Assembly (NCBI RefSeq): GCF_900083545.1
Contig: NZ_LT559262.1
Span: 2,900,222 to 2,964,221, forward strand
From: Alistipes provencensis
Lineage (GTDB): Bacteria; Bacteroidota; Bacteroidia; Bacteroidales; Rikenellaceae
DNA: 64,000 nucleotides
Reading direction: 5' to 3'
Every line of letters begins with the position of its first letter. Within the stretch, counting starts at the first letter, position 1. Below, one piece after another: positions 26,104 to 35,229 of this stretch. The notes below the pieces were generated by a model. It was not told where the DNA came from. It worked only from the letters and a program-made list of their open reading frames with translations, and ran no database searches. The translations under genes and the position numbers were made by a program.

Positions 26104-27477
26104 TCAGGGATTGCCGTAGACGAAGCGCACCGGAGCGTAGAGTGTCTGCTCGGGGTACCACAGTTGGGCGCCGCCGTCGTGGAGCAGGGTGACGTTGGTC
26201 TTGCCGCGCATGTGTTCGGGCAGCGTCGCAATGTGGAAATTGGCGTATTTCTTGTTGAACTCAATATAGGAGCCCCATTCCAGATAGCGCCCGGCCGCGG
26301 TCATGTTCATCTTCCACGCGTTGACATGGGTATCGGTGCTTGTGATCCCGCCCGAGTAGAAGACGGGGTCTTTCAGAACGACTACCCCGCCGTCGGCCAG
26401 AGCGGCTTCGTTGAACAACTTGACGAACTCCTCGTTGGTCGCCAGATGCCACCCTTCGGGGGCGATGTCGTTACGGATGTCGAAGCGGTAGTGGCCGCCG
26501 TAGACGTGCTGGTATTCCGCGATGCGGTCTTCCGGCACCGGATTGCCGTTCTGCGCATCCCGCAGTTCCTCGGCGGAGGGCCACCGGACGTCGTCGGGCC
26601 CGAGGTCGCTGCCGTCCGTGAATCTGGAGCCCCGGTAGTTATCCGCGAACCAGACCACTTCTTCCCCGTCGCTGTAAATCAGTTTCACGACCCGGTAGAC
26701 CTCGCCGTCGCGCGGGTCGGTGTAGATCGGCATGCCGTCGAGCAGCAGTGTCGCCGGGGCGAGCGAAACCCATGTCCCGTCGGATTTGATGCGCACGTTC
26801 CAATAGACGGTGTTGAGATTGAAGGGGTCGAGGGCCAGTTTGCCGATGAGCGTCTGCAACTGTTCGTGGGTCAATGTGGCTTTACGGGAACCGTTGGCAT
26901 CGAACACTGCGGTTTTCGCCGCTTCGAACTGCGGTCCGGAGGAGAAGATCAACTCGCAGGACTCCGTTTCGGAGAGTCCCTCTGCATCCCATGCAAATTC
27001 GCAGGGTGTGTCCGGTTCGTCGTAGCTCAGGGCCAGCCGGAAGCGGTCTTCAGGGGCTTCGAGTTTCGATACGAGACGCCGCACCGCCAGCGGGCGGATT
27101 TCCGAGGAGGCGATGGCAAGGTTGTCCGCGGGCTTCACCGACCAGTAGAGCTGTGCCGACTCTCCGGCTTTGAGCCCGAAGAGAGCCAGTTGCTGATCCA
27201 AAGCCTGATAATCGGCCGTATAGCTGCCCGTACTGCCGGCTTCGATGACATAGGGATTGAGCAGGTAGGGACTTTTGCTCAGCACGAGCGCATACTCCCC
27301 GCCGTCGGGGTCCCAGCCGAAGCGATAGTCGTCGCCGAGGTCGTTCAGGTCGAACACGGCTCCGGCGGCAGGCGCCTGCAGAGCGATGTTCGTTTCGTCC
27401 ACCCGGACACGGTAGTTGTCGGTGCAGCTGCAGAAAAAGAGGACTGTGGCGACTGCCCAGCATATCTGTTTTTTCAT
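26104..27477 (-). CDS. SusE/SusF-like surface lipoprotein with FISUMP-type domain (second copy)
   Basis: The 457-residue lipoprotein (MKKQICWAVATVLFFCSC) is a shorter relative of the next gene. Two SusE-type repeats are seen (VRVDETNIALQAPAAGAVF; FGWDPDGGEYALVLSKSPYL; LYWSVKPADNL, then LALSYDEPDTPCEFAWDAEG and VYWNVRIKSDG). A FISUMP-like region follows (YRVVKLIYSDGEEVVWFADN, GWHLATNEEFVKLFNEAALA). It lies 19 bases after susD. The open frame to 27621 is upstream extension into susD and is rejected in favour of the lipoprotein start. Confidence 0.85.
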   Translation of the reverse strand: MKKQICWAVATVLFFCSCTDNYRVRVDETNIALQAPAAGAVFDLNDLGDDYRFGWDPDGGEYALVLSKSPYLLNPYVIEAGSTGSYTADYQALDQQLALFGLKAGESAQLYWSVKPADNLAIASSEIRPLAVRRLVSKLEAPEDRFRLALSYDEPDTPCEFAWDAEGLSETESCELIFSSGPQFEAAKTAVFDANGSRKATLTHEQLQTLIGKLALDPFNLNTVYWNVRIKSDGTWVSLAPATLLLDGMPIYTDPRDGEVYRVVKLIYSDGEEVVWFADNYRGSRFTDGSDLGPDDVRWPSAEELRDAQNGNPVPEDRIAEYQHVYGGHYRFDIRNDIAPEGWHLATNEEFVKLFNEAALADGGVVVLKDPVFYSGGITSTDTHVNAWKMNMTAAGRYLEWGSYIEFNKKYANFHIATLPEHMRGKTNVTLLHDGGAQLWYPEQTLYAPVRFVYGNP

Positions 27478-27496
27478 GGTTCTGTCGTTTAGTGCG

Positions 27497-29032
27497 TTAA
27501 TACCCCGGGTTCTGGAGGATGACGCCTCCGCCCTGATTGACAATTCCGATCGGTATAGGCAGGCGTTCGTAGTCGTAGCGGAATCCGTCGGTCTTCTGGT
27601 AGATCTTTTGCAGCCGGGCATCGGTCAATACGCCCGCGAAACGCATCTTGGTCTCGTTCACTTGGATGAATTTCCCGTGGCGGATGAGGTCCTGACGACG
27701 AGCACCCTCCATGTAGAGTTCGTGTCCGCGCTCGGCCAGCAGCACTTCGAGGAATTTCGCCACGGTCGGGACCTGTCCCATCGTATATTCGGCGAGTCCG
27801 ACCCGGCGGCGCACTTGGTTGAGGTACTCCAACGCTTCGTCGGTCACGACCTCGCCGTCCCGTACGATAGCCTCGGCCAACAGCGTGATGGCGTCCGCAT
27901 AGCGGTAGACCGGAATGTCTATTTCACACTCCTGACCGATGGTCCCTTCGAGACCGTATTTCAGCGGGACGGGACCATAATAGAGCCCGGTACGGTCGGC
28001 GTTCGAACGGTCGGCGCGGCTGTGGACCGTACCGGTGGTGCCCGTGTATTCGGCATAAATCTTTTCGAGCCGCCTGTCGCCCGCTTCGAACGTGTCGTAG
28101 AAGGGCCACGAGAGGTGGAACACGCCCCATTGCATCAGGTTTAGCCCTGCCGGGACCGGGAAATCAGAGGGAAGCGTATGCGCCAGCCACGAGTGCGTCA
28201 TGCCGTAGCCGTTCTTGGCCGTCGCGGAGAAGATCACCTCGGTGTTCTTCTCGCCGGCCAGCGTGAAGAGCGAATGGTAGTCGGGAACCAGTTCGTAGCC
28301 GTAATCCTTTTTCGTGAGTTCGCGCCCGATACGGACCGCATCCTTCCAGCGGCGGGCCATCATGTAGTATTTCAGGAGGACCATGTTCGCACACCCTTTC
28401 GTGAAGCGCCCGTAACCCGATTCGTCGTATTTGTACGGCAGGTCGGGAGCCGCCGCCAGCAGGTTGGATTCGATGAACGCCTGCATTTCGGTCTCGGTCG
28501 CCCGCGGGATCTTGGCATCCGAGAGCGGGTCCTTGAGTGCCTCGAGGTTGGGCAGCGAGATCGGTCCGTAGAGGTCGTAGAGCATGAAGGCGAGGAATCC
28601 CATGCCGCAGCGCAGTTCGGCGTTGAGTCCCGCGCGCTCGGCGTCGGTCATCGGGACGTCCTTGATGCGGTCTATGGCCAGCATCATCCCCGAGAGGTAT
28701 TTCGAATGGTAGTAGAGCGGCGTGCGGCTCTCGTCCGTGACGGGATAGCCCCCGGCTCCGGTCATGTCGAAGCCGATGTAGCAGGCCGGCCAACTGCACT
28801 CCATCTCGTCGGTCTGCATGAAGGAGAGCATCGGGTAACCCCATCCCGTGTTGAACATGTTCCATGTGTTGAAGGGATGGTAGGCGGCCGAGATGACCAG
28901 CGCATCGGCGTCCTCCTTGCTCTTGGGGAAAGTCGAGGGGTCGATCTTGCCGTATTCGACCGTCTCCAGTTCGCAGGCCGTACCGAGCAGGAGCGCGGAT
29001 AAGGCAAGCAGTTGAAGTATCTGTTTTTTCAT
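27497..29032 (-). CDS. susD: SusD/RagB-family surface glycan-binding lipoprotein
   Basis: The 511-residue lipoprotein (start MKKQILQLLALSALLLGTAC) has the SusD architecture: DPSTFPKSKEDADALVISAAY helical N-terminus, TPR-like helices including AERAGLNAELRCGMGFLAFMLYDLYGPI (about 130-157), and the C-terminal signature LAERGHELYMEGARRQDLIRHGKF (about 455-480). SusD lids the SusC channel and binds the glycan. ATG 29041 is an alternative three codons upstream. It follows susC by 13 bases. Confidence 0.95.
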   Translation of the reverse strand: MKKQILQLLALSALLLGTACELETVEYGKIDPSTFPKSKEDADALVISAAYHPFNTWNMFNTGWGYPMLSFMQTDEMECSWPACYIGFDMTGAGGYPVTDESRTPLYYHSKYLSGMMLAIDRIKDVPMTDAERAGLNAELRCGMGFLAFMLYDLYGPISLPNLEALKDPLSDAKIPRATETEMQAFIESNLLAAAPDLPYKYDESGYGRFTKGCANMVLLKYYMMARRWKDAVRIGRELTKKDYGYELVPDYHSLFTLAGEKNTEVIFSATAKNGYGMTHSWLAHTLPSDFPVPAGLNLMQWGVFHLSWPFYDTFEAGDRRLEKIYAEYTGTTGTVHSRADRSNADRTGLYYGPVPLKYGLEGTIGQECEIDIPVYRYADAITLLAEAIVRDGEVVTDEALEYLNQVRRRVGLAEYTMGQVPTVAKFLEVLLAERGHELYMEGARRQDLIRHGKFIQVNETKMRFAGVLTDARLQKIYQKTDGFRYDYERLPIPIGIVNQGGGVILQNPGY

Positions 29033-29045
29033 GGTTTGCAAGGTG

Positions 29046-32000
29046 TTAGAAGGTGATGTTCAGCCCCACGGTGTAGGTTCGCACGTTGGGATAGGAGAAA
29101 CTCAGGTTGTCGGTCTCGGGATCGAGACCCTTCCAGTTGGTGATTACGAACGGATTGCTTACGTCGGCGTAGACGCGGATGTTGCGGAGGAATTTCTTGT
29201 CGACGGGGATCGTGTATCCGAGATTGATGTTCCCGCACCGGATGTAGTAGACGTCCTGCGTGTAGAAATCGCCCCAGCCGTTGCCGCCCGAAATGTACGA
29301 CGGGCGCGTCCCGCTGCGGTTGCTGTTGGTGAAGGATTCGTAGGCATAGCGCGTCACGTTGTAGCCGCTCTGCATCTGCGTCCAGTTCTCCATGTACGAA
29401 GCGCCGCGGGTCATGCCGAACTCGCCGTAGAAGTAGATCGAAAAATCGAGGTTCTTCCACCGCAGCGAGTTGTTCAGGCCGATGAAGAGGTCCGGGGCCG
29501 AGGCGCCCATATAGACCATGTCGCGGTCGTCGAGTGTCTTGTCGTTGTTCTTGTCCAGCAGTATCACCATGCCCGGCAGCAGCGTGGACTGGTGTACCGG
29601 AGGAGCGTCGGCGTCGGCCGGCATGAGCCCCAGCGACTTGTATGACCACCATGCGGTTTTCTGATCGTCGACCTTTTGATATGGGGCCGGTTTCCAGTAG
29701 GGAGGGCGTTCTTTCCAGCGGTCTACATAACGGGAGGCCGTGAACGTCGTATTCCATGTGAAATCTTTACGGTCGATATTGGTGGTGTTCAGCGTCAATT
29801 CGAAACCCGTTCCCCGGGTGACGCCGCCGTTGGCGATCACCGACGATACGGGATAGTAGTACATCAGACTGTTCCATGTGATCAGGTCGCGGATGGTCCT
29901 GCGGTAGTATTCGAAGGCCACCGAGTAGCGGTTGTTCTTGAAGCCGATGTCGATGCCGAGGTTGAATTCACGCGTCGTCTCCCATGTGAGCTTACTGTTC
30001 CCGACGGTCGAGTCGGTGATGCCCGCCACGATCTTGTCGCCGATGACTGCCGCAGGATACTGGATCGAGAAGGAGTCGTAGACCTGATACGGCACGTTGG
30101 AGTTTCCGGTTTCGCCGAACGAAGCCCGGATTTTCAGGTTGGAGAGCCATTTCCGCGCCGACTGCATGAACCTCTCCTCGCTGACCACCCATCCCACGGC
30201 CACCGACGGAAATATGCCCCAACGGTAGTCGGGATGGAAATTCGAATCCCCGTCGGCGCGCATCGAAACCTCCAGCAGGTAACGCTGTTCATAGTCGTAG
30301 TTGATACGCCCGAAATAGGACGAGAGGGTCTTGCGACCCCCGTCGGAGCCGACCTCGGGTTTGTCGGCCTGTCCGGCCCACAACTGATAGTAGAGCGAGC
30401 CATCGATCATGAAATCGGTGTTGCGGGCGCTCACATACTCGTAGTCGCGTTTCTCGTAGGAATAACCGGCCAGCACCTTGAGGCGGTGTTTGCCGAACGT
30501 CTTGGTATAGGTCGCCGTGAGGTCCATCAGATAGCTGTCGTCCTCGCGCTGCCGGATATTCGCGTCGCCGTTGCGTCGCATGCCTTCGAGCACCGTCTTG
30601 GGCAGGTAACTCGACCGTTTCTGGAACTGGCGGTCGGCCCCGAGCTGGAATTTCAGTTCCAGCCCCTCGACGGGCTTCGCAGTCACGAATGCCGACCCCA
30701 TGATGCGGTCGAAGACCGAGATGTCCGTGATCTCGAGCAGCGACACGGGGTTGGGAGAGGTAGGACGTGCCGGGTCGATGCTGTAATCGCCGTTCACGTC
30801 GCGGATCGGGATCGTGGGGTTGGCCATGGCTGCCGCCCGCAGGATACCGGCGTTTTCGTGTTCGCCTTCGCCGAGCGGGATATTGTCGTACTTGTTCTGC
30901 GAATAGGTCGCTGTAAATCCCGCCGAGACCCATTTGCTGATGTCCCAGTCGAGATTCGAACGCACGGTGATGCGCTGGGCCGTATTGCCCCGGATGATGC
31001 CCTGCTGTTTCATGTAGTTGGCCGAGGCCATGTAGCGGAACGACTCCGTGCCGCCCCGCACCGAAACGTTGTGCTGGTGGAGGATGCCCGTGCGGGAAAC
31101 CTCGTCGGTCCAGTCGGTGCCTTTCAGGTGTTTGATCTGGTCATCGGTGTAGGCCGGAACGTATTCGGGGATGGTGCCCGACGGTGCCGTCATGAACCGG
31201 GAGTACATACCCAAGGCATAGGTCCGGAGGTACTCCTCATAGCTCTGCCGGTTATACATGTCCATGTACTGATCGGCGGAGAGCATTTCGTAGTGCTTGG
31301 CGACGGTTTGCACCGAGATATTGCCTGAATAAGTCACTACGGGGCGCTCTTTCGCACCGCGTTTGGTTGTGATGAGGATGACGCCGTGACCCGCGCGCGA
31401 GCCGTAGATGGCCGTCGATGCGGCGTCCTTGAGGACGGTTATCGACTCGATGTCGTCAGGGTTGAGCGAACCGAGCAGGTTGTCCGTAGAGCCCGATTCG
31501 TAGATGTTGCCCGAGCCGAGCGTCGAACCCTCCGTGACGGGAAGCCCGTCGATGACCACCAGCGGGCTGTTCGACATGTCGGACAACTCGCCGCGGATGC
31601 GGAATTTCACGCCGCCTCCGGCTTGGGCCGATACCTGATTCACGCGCAGGCCTGCGGCACGTCCCGCCAGCGATTGGGAAACGGTCGATTTCGAACTCGT
31701 TTCCACGTCGGCCATCTTGACGACGGAGACCGATCCGGTCAGGGTTTTCTTGTCCTGCGTGCCATAGCCGACCACGACAACCTCGTCGATCAGCCGCTCG
31801 CTCTCCTGTAATCGAACCTGAAGCTCCGTGCGGCCGTTCACCGGTATTTCGGATTTTTGATAGCCCAGAAACGACACTTCCAATACGGCGTCGGACGGTA
31901 CGGAGATTCGGAAACTTCCGTCCGCGCCGCTGATCGTTCCGTTGGAACTTCCCTTTTCGAGCACCGTCGCACCGGCGATGCCCGCTCCTGCGGCGTCGCT

Positions 32001-32423
32001 CACCGTACCCCGGACCGCTGTCCGGCCGTCGTCCGACGGCGCTTTCCGGTCGCCTGCGGGAGGTGTATTCTGTTTCCGGACAGCTTTCAGGATGATGTAG
32101 TTGTTGTCGAATACGCCGTCGATTCCCATCGGCGCAAAGACCTCCTTTATTAGTTTCGCTGCCGTCATGGAGCGGGATTTCAGCCGCACCTGCCGCGAAG
32201 TTTCCACCTCCTGCGAGCTGTAGACCACGAGGCATCCGGTCTGTTTTTCGATCTCCGAGATCAGCGTTCCGATCCGCACCGTATCGGCCGATACGGTCAC
32301 GATCCTCTCCTCAGGCTTTGTCGCGGAGGCGTAAGCCTGCGGGCCCGTGTACAGGCAGACGAGCGGCAGCAATGCGAGCGTCAGCACCCGGGTGAATCTG
32401 GTAAACAAAGGGGTAAAGTTCAT
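29046..32423 (-). CDS. susC: SusC/RagA TonB-dependent outer-membrane glycan transporter
   Basis: The 1125-residue protein has a signal peptide (to about residue 32), a secretin/TonB short N-terminal domain (about 45-115, VSADTVRIGTLISEIEKQTGC), a carboxypeptidase-D-like domain (about 135-215, VRGTVSDAAGAGIAGATVLEKG), a TonB box region (DEVVVVGYGTQDKKTLTGSVS), a plug (about 235-350) and the barrel ending TVGLNITF. The N-terminal STN domain shows it signals through the FecR/ECF system, as well as importing oligosaccharide by TonB energy. It lies 44 bases after fecR. Confidence 0.97.
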   Translation of the reverse strand: MNFTPLFTRFTRVLTLALLPLVCLYTGPQAYASATKPEERIVTVSADTVRIGTLISEIEKQTGCLVVYSSQEVETSRQVRLKSRSMTAAKLIKEVFAPMGIDGVFDNNYIILKAVRKQNTPPAGDRKAPSDDGRTAVRGTVSDAAGAGIAGATVLEKGSSNGTISGADGSFRISVPSDAVLEVSFLGYQKSEIPVNGRTELQVRLQESERLIDEVVVVGYGTQDKKTLTGSVSVVKMADVETSSKSTVSQSLAGRAAGLRVNQVSAQAGGGVKFRIRGELSDMSNSPLVVIDGLPVTEGSTLGSGNIYESGSTDNLLGSLNPDDIESITVLKDAASTAIYGSRAGHGVILITTKRGAKERPVVTYSGNISVQTVAKHYEMLSADQYMDMYNRQSYEEYLRTYALGMYSRFMTAPSGTIPEYVPAYTDDQIKHLKGTDWTDEVSRTGILHQHNVSVRGGTESFRYMASANYMKQQGIIRGNTAQRITVRSNLDWDISKWVSAGFTATYSQNKYDNIPLGEGEHENAGILRAAAMANPTIPIRDVNGDYSIDPARPTSPNPVSLLEITDISVFDRIMGSAFVTAKPVEGLELKFQLGADRQFQKRSSYLPKTVLEGMRRNGDANIRQREDDSYLMDLTATYTKTFGKHRLKVLAGYSYEKRDYEYVSARNTDFMIDGSLYYQLWAGQADKPEVGSDGGRKTLSSYFGRINYDYEQRYLLEVSMRADGDSNFHPDYRWGIFPSVAVGWVVSEERFMQSARKWLSNLKIRASFGETGNSNVPYQVYDSFSIQYPAAVIGDKIVAGITDSTVGNSKLTWETTREFNLGIDIGFKNNRYSVAFEYYRRTIRDLITWNSLMYYYPVSSVIANGGVTRGTGFELTLNTTNIDRKDFTWNTTFTASRYVDRWKERPPYWKPAPYQKVDDQKTAWWSYKSLGLMPADADAPPVHQSTLLPGMVILLDKNNDKTLDDRDMVYMGASAPDLFIGLNNSLRWKNLDFSIYFYGEFGMTRGASYMENWTQMQSGYNVTRYAYESFTNSNRSGTRPSYISGGNGWGDFYTQDVYYIRCGNINLGYTIPVDKKFLRNIRVYADVSNPFVITNWKGLDPETDNLSFSYPNVRTYTVGLNITF

Positions 32424-32467
32424 ATCATAAGGTTGGTATTAGGTTAGTCTCGGTTCGTCGGCGTAGC

Positions 32468-33457
32468 TCAGTCGATGTAGATCACTCCTGTCGAATCGTC
32501 CTTGGTGATGCTGAAGCCCTGCGCCTGCTGCAATAGCCGCAGGATCTCGTAGACACCGTCCTTCTGCCGGAATTTACCCGAGTAGCGGGCGGTAGCGGCC
32601 TCCGGATTGCGGATAACGATATTCGTATGGTAGTAGAATTCCAACTGTCCGGCGATCTCCCGGAGCGTGGCGTTCCGGAAGGCATGGATGCCTTCTCGCC
32701 ACAGCAGTTCATCGTGGTTGAACCCATGGGACAGCCGCAGTTCACCGTTTGCATAGTGGACCTGATCTTCGGGTTTCATGTTCACCGACCCTTCGGCCGA
32801 GCTGCCGGCCGTCACCTCTACGGCGCCCTCCACGAGCGAGATGGTGGCTGCGGCGGGCTCGTAGGCCGAAACGTTAAACTTGGTGCCCAATACCTTGATT
32901 TTCATGTCTCCCGTCGAGACGATGAACGGCCGATGCTCGTCGCGGGCCACCTCGAAGAACGCTTCTCCCGAGATATGGACCTCCCGTTGCCCGGTTGCAA
33001 ACCCGGCGGAACAGGACAGTGTCGAACCGGCATTGAGCCACACTTGCGTGCCGTCGCCGAGCTTCACCTCGGCCCGTTGTCCCCACGGTGCCGAAACTGT
33101 ATAGGGGGCATCGCCGGACGAGGACTGCCCGAAACGGGCCGTTATTCCCCAAGTGATCCCTGCAGTCAGAAGTACGGCGGCGGCGTAGCGGACTGCGCTG
33201 TGTGAAATACGTCTGAAAAGCATCTTTCGGCAGTTTTTTCGAAATACATCGTATGCCTTGCGGCCCTCTTCCGCATCCTCCGGAAGTTCCCGGAGCGCGA
33301 AGGCCGCGGAGATGTTGCGGCAGGTTTTATACTCCTCGCAGAGCTTTTTGTCTTCGGCCACGGCGGCCATATAGTCCGACGACAGGCTGCTACCCTCTTC
33401 TCCGGCATTTTTCAGGGTGTCGTCCCAGTTCAGAAATCCATCGACCCGTTTTTCCAT
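32468..33457 (-). CDS. FecR-type anti-sigma factor
   Basis: The 329-residue membrane protein starts MEKRVDGFLNWDDTLKNAGE at 33457; a longer frame to 33808 has no sense. The cytoplasmic part (about 1-90) would hold an ECF sigma factor, one membrane helix is at about 95-115 (AVRYAAAVLLTAGITWGI), FecR domain at about 125-230 (YTVSAPWGQRAEVKLGDGTQVWLNAGSTL), and a DUF4974-type end at about 250-325 (FRNATLREIAGQLEFYYHTNI). It senses the STN domain of the SusC protein next door. The divergent sigma gene that would be its natural partner is truncated (33663-33830). Confidence 0.93.
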   Translation of the reverse strand: MEKRVDGFLNWDDTLKNAGEEGSSLSSDYMAAVAEDKKLCEEYKTCRNISAAFALRELPEDAEEGRKAYDVFRKNCRKMLFRRISHSAVRYAAAVLLTAGITWGITARFGQSSSGDAPYTVSAPWGQRAEVKLGDGTQVWLNAGSTLSCSAGFATGQREVHISGEAFFEVARDEHRPFIVSTGDMKIKVLGTKFNVSAYEPAAATISLVEGAVEVTAGSSAEGSVNMKPEDQVHYANGELRLSHGFNHDELLWREGIHAFRNATLREIAGQLEFYYHTNIVIRNPEAATARYSGKFRQKDGVYEILRLLQQAQGFSITKDDSTGVIYID

Positions 33458-33662
33458 GTGTGTCTGTTTTATTAAGAAGCGGACATCCGGCGAAATTCCG
33501 CCAATGGATCGTGACAAAATCGTATGGCTTTCTTTGTACGCCTTTGAGGTTGCGGACCAACCATCCCTATGACAACCACCGTTTCGACCATACCGGCGAA
33601 CGGGCCGTGCCCAACTGCATTGTAGTATGCAGTAAAATCCGGAAATAGCGTCGCCGAGAAGA

Positions 33663-33830
33663 ATGGATCTGCCGGATGATAAACAGTTGCTGAGACGTCT
33701 CAAAGAGGGTGACAAGGAGAGTTTTCGGATCATCTTCGAGCGGAACGCTCCGGTTTTCCTCGCCTTTGCACAGCGTCTGCTGCGTGATGCCGACGTGACC
33801 GAGAACAATCCGCGCGGTACATTTCTGTAA
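33663..33830 (+). pseudogene. Truncated ECF sigma factor (region 2 only)
   Basis: The plus-strand frame reads MDLPDDKQLLRRLKEGDKES, then FRIIFERNAPVFLAFAQRLL and RDADVTENNPRGTFL before a TAA, 55 residues in all. This is the first part of sigma region 2 as found at the start of FecI-like factors; the usual ENIVQDxFLxLW motif is degraded and followed at once by stop. No sigma sequence was seen in the three plus-strand frames beyond 33830. It faces away from fecR, the normal sigma/anti-sigma order in these loci. Probably a remnant cut when the capsule region was joined at this point. Confidence 0.75.
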
Positions 33831-33963
33831 CTTGCAACTGTGTATCCGATTAGGCACTTCGGAGACTTACTTTCGCATGTGTCTTTGCTGTGGTCTCAAA
33901 ATGAAATAATCCCACATATCATCGATATGCAGGACTATTATTCTTTCTACGTCGTATTGTACT

Positions 33964-33991
33964 ACAAAAAAGAGGTCTTCTCAGACCTCTT
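33964..33991 (-). terminator. Intrinsic terminator in the spacer
   Basis: A perfect 9-base stem (33970-33978 with 33983-33991, AAGAGGTCT, four-base loop) is followed on the minus strand by a T run. It lies about 290 bases past the fcl stop, which is far for an operon terminator and fits better as the end of a separate short transcript, though it may serve both. Confidence 0.85.
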
Positions 33992-34119
33992 GCGAGTGGA
34001 AAACGGAACTCGGACCTATTGTCTTTGTTCTTTATGTATCAATATGTTATAGCAGTGCTTTGTTTTTGAGGTCACGCGGTTGTAGCGATTGTTTTACTCC
34101 TCATTACATCTCTATGCTA
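33964..34119 (-). ncRNA. Candidate small RNA of about 155 nt
   Basis: A promoter-like pair (GTTG, 20 bases, TATTTTTG at 34156-34125) points leftward, and a strong terminator ends at 33964. Between them there is no open frame, and a second small stem (CGAGT/ACTCG) precedes the terminator stem. This is the layout of a stand-alone small RNA. It does not match an RNA family I recognise. Alternatively the stretch is just the 3' leader-out of the capsule operon. Confidence 0.35.
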
Positions 34120-34124
34120 TGATA

Positions 34125-34156
34125 CAAAAATACGAATTATTTTTGATATTTCCAAC
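34125..34156 (-). promoter_or_regulatory. Promoter-like element in the spacer
   Basis: On the minus strand TATTTTTG (34132-34125) fits TAnnTTTG, with GTTG (34156-34153) upstream after 20 bases. It would drive leftward transcription away from fcl into gene-free DNA. Confidence 0.4.
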
Positions 34157-34281
34157 AGTTGATCTGAGGAAAAAATCAATTTGATTTTCGAGTTTCTGTC
34201 GATAGTTATCTGACAATGTTTTCCTTGATCTGGTCGACGATATAATGTACATCCTCAACACATAGAGATCATGGGACAAGG

Positions 34282-35223
34282 TTATCGTTCGGCTCGCATG
34301 GGATTTTCCAGAAAATCCCGATACGACAGCCGAATACCCTCCTCCAGTTCGGTTTTGTAAGTCCAGCCGAGCGCCGCAGCCTTCGACACATCCAGCAGTT
34401 TGCGGGGCGTACCGTTGGGTTTCGAGGTGTCCCACCGAATCTCTCCGCCGTAACCGATCACTTTCGCCACGAGTTCCGTCAGTTCCTTGATCGAAAGTTC
34501 CTTACCCGTCCCGGCATTGACCGTCTCGTTGCCGCTGTAATTGTTCATCAGGAATACGCACAGGTTGGCGAGGTCATCCACATAGAGGAACTCGCGCAAC
34601 GGACTCCCGTCGCCCCAGCAGGTGACATATGGCAGTTTTTGTTCCTTGGCTTCATGGAAACGGCGGATCAGTGCCGGCAGCACATGGCTGTGCGTCGGAT
34701 GGTAGTTATCGTTCGGCCCATAAAGATTGGTCGGCATTACGCTGATATAATTCGTGCCATACTGGCGGTTGAGATACTCGCAGTACTTCAGTCCCGAGAT
34801 CTTTGCCAGCGCATACGCCTCGTTCGTTTTTTCGAGTTCCGAGGTCAGCAGACACGACTCCTTCATCGGCTGAGGTGCCATGCGCGGATAGATGCACGAA
34901 GAGCCGAGGAATTCCAGCTTCTTACAGCCGTTCTGCCACGCCGCATGGATAACATTCATCTCAAGGATCATATTCTCGTACATGAAGTCCGCCAGAGCAC
35001 TCTGGTTGGCCTCGATACCACCGACTTTCGCCGCCGCCAGAAAGACATACTCCGGCTTCTCTTCGGCGAAAAATCGTTCGACAGCGTCCTGACGCGTAAG
35101 GTCCAGCTCCCGATGCGTACGGGTAACGATATTCGTATATCCCTGCCGCTGCAACTCACGCACGATCGCCGATCCGACCATGCCCCGATGCCCGGCGACG
35201 TATATTTTAGCACTCTTTTCCAT
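34282..35223 (-). CDS. fcl: GDP-L-fucose synthase
   Basis: The 313-residue protein reduces and epimerises GDP-4-keto-6-deoxymannose to GDP-L-fucose. It is an extended short-chain dehydrogenase: NADP-binding [16 protein letters not shown] (about 8-24), the [17 protein letters not shown] motif with the active-site Cys/Ser (about 108), and the catalytic Tyr-Lys in YALAK (about 137-141). [11 protein letters not shown] is also typical. It is the last gene of the capsule operon, 6 bases after gmd. GC content is higher than in the preceding transferase genes. Confidence 0.97.
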   Translation of the reverse strand: MEKSAKIYVAGHRGMVGSAIVRELQRQGYTNIVTRTHRELDLTRQDAVERFFAEEKPEYVFLAAAKVGGIEANQSALADFMYENMILEMNVIHAAWQNGCKKLEFLGSSCIYPRMAPQPMKESCLLTSELEKTNEAYALAKISGLKYCEYLNRQYGTNYISVMPTNLYGPNDNYHPTHSHVLPALIRRFHEAKEQKLPYVTCWGDGSPLREFLYVDDLANLCVFLMNNYSGNETVNAGTGKELSIKELTELVAKVIGYGGEIRWDTSKPNGTPRKLLDVSKAAALGWTYKTELEEGIRLSYRDFLENPMRAER

Positions 35224-35229
35224 ATTCCG

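Larger units (their letters stand above)
33831..34281. other. Gene-poor, AT-rich spacer between the utilisation locus and the capsule operon
   Basis: No convincing gene is present. A weak 70-codon plus-strand frame (33840-34052) lacks any family signature. The stretch contains a minus-strand promoter-like box at 34125-34155 and an intrinsic terminator at 33964-33991 (described separately). It begins exactly where the truncated sigma gene stops, which suggests a rearrangement joint. Confidence 0.6.

Noticed and set aside
33840..34052. A 70-codon plus-strand frame after the truncated sigma gene
   Set aside because: No family features, no promoter or spacing support; probably chance in AT-rich DNA.
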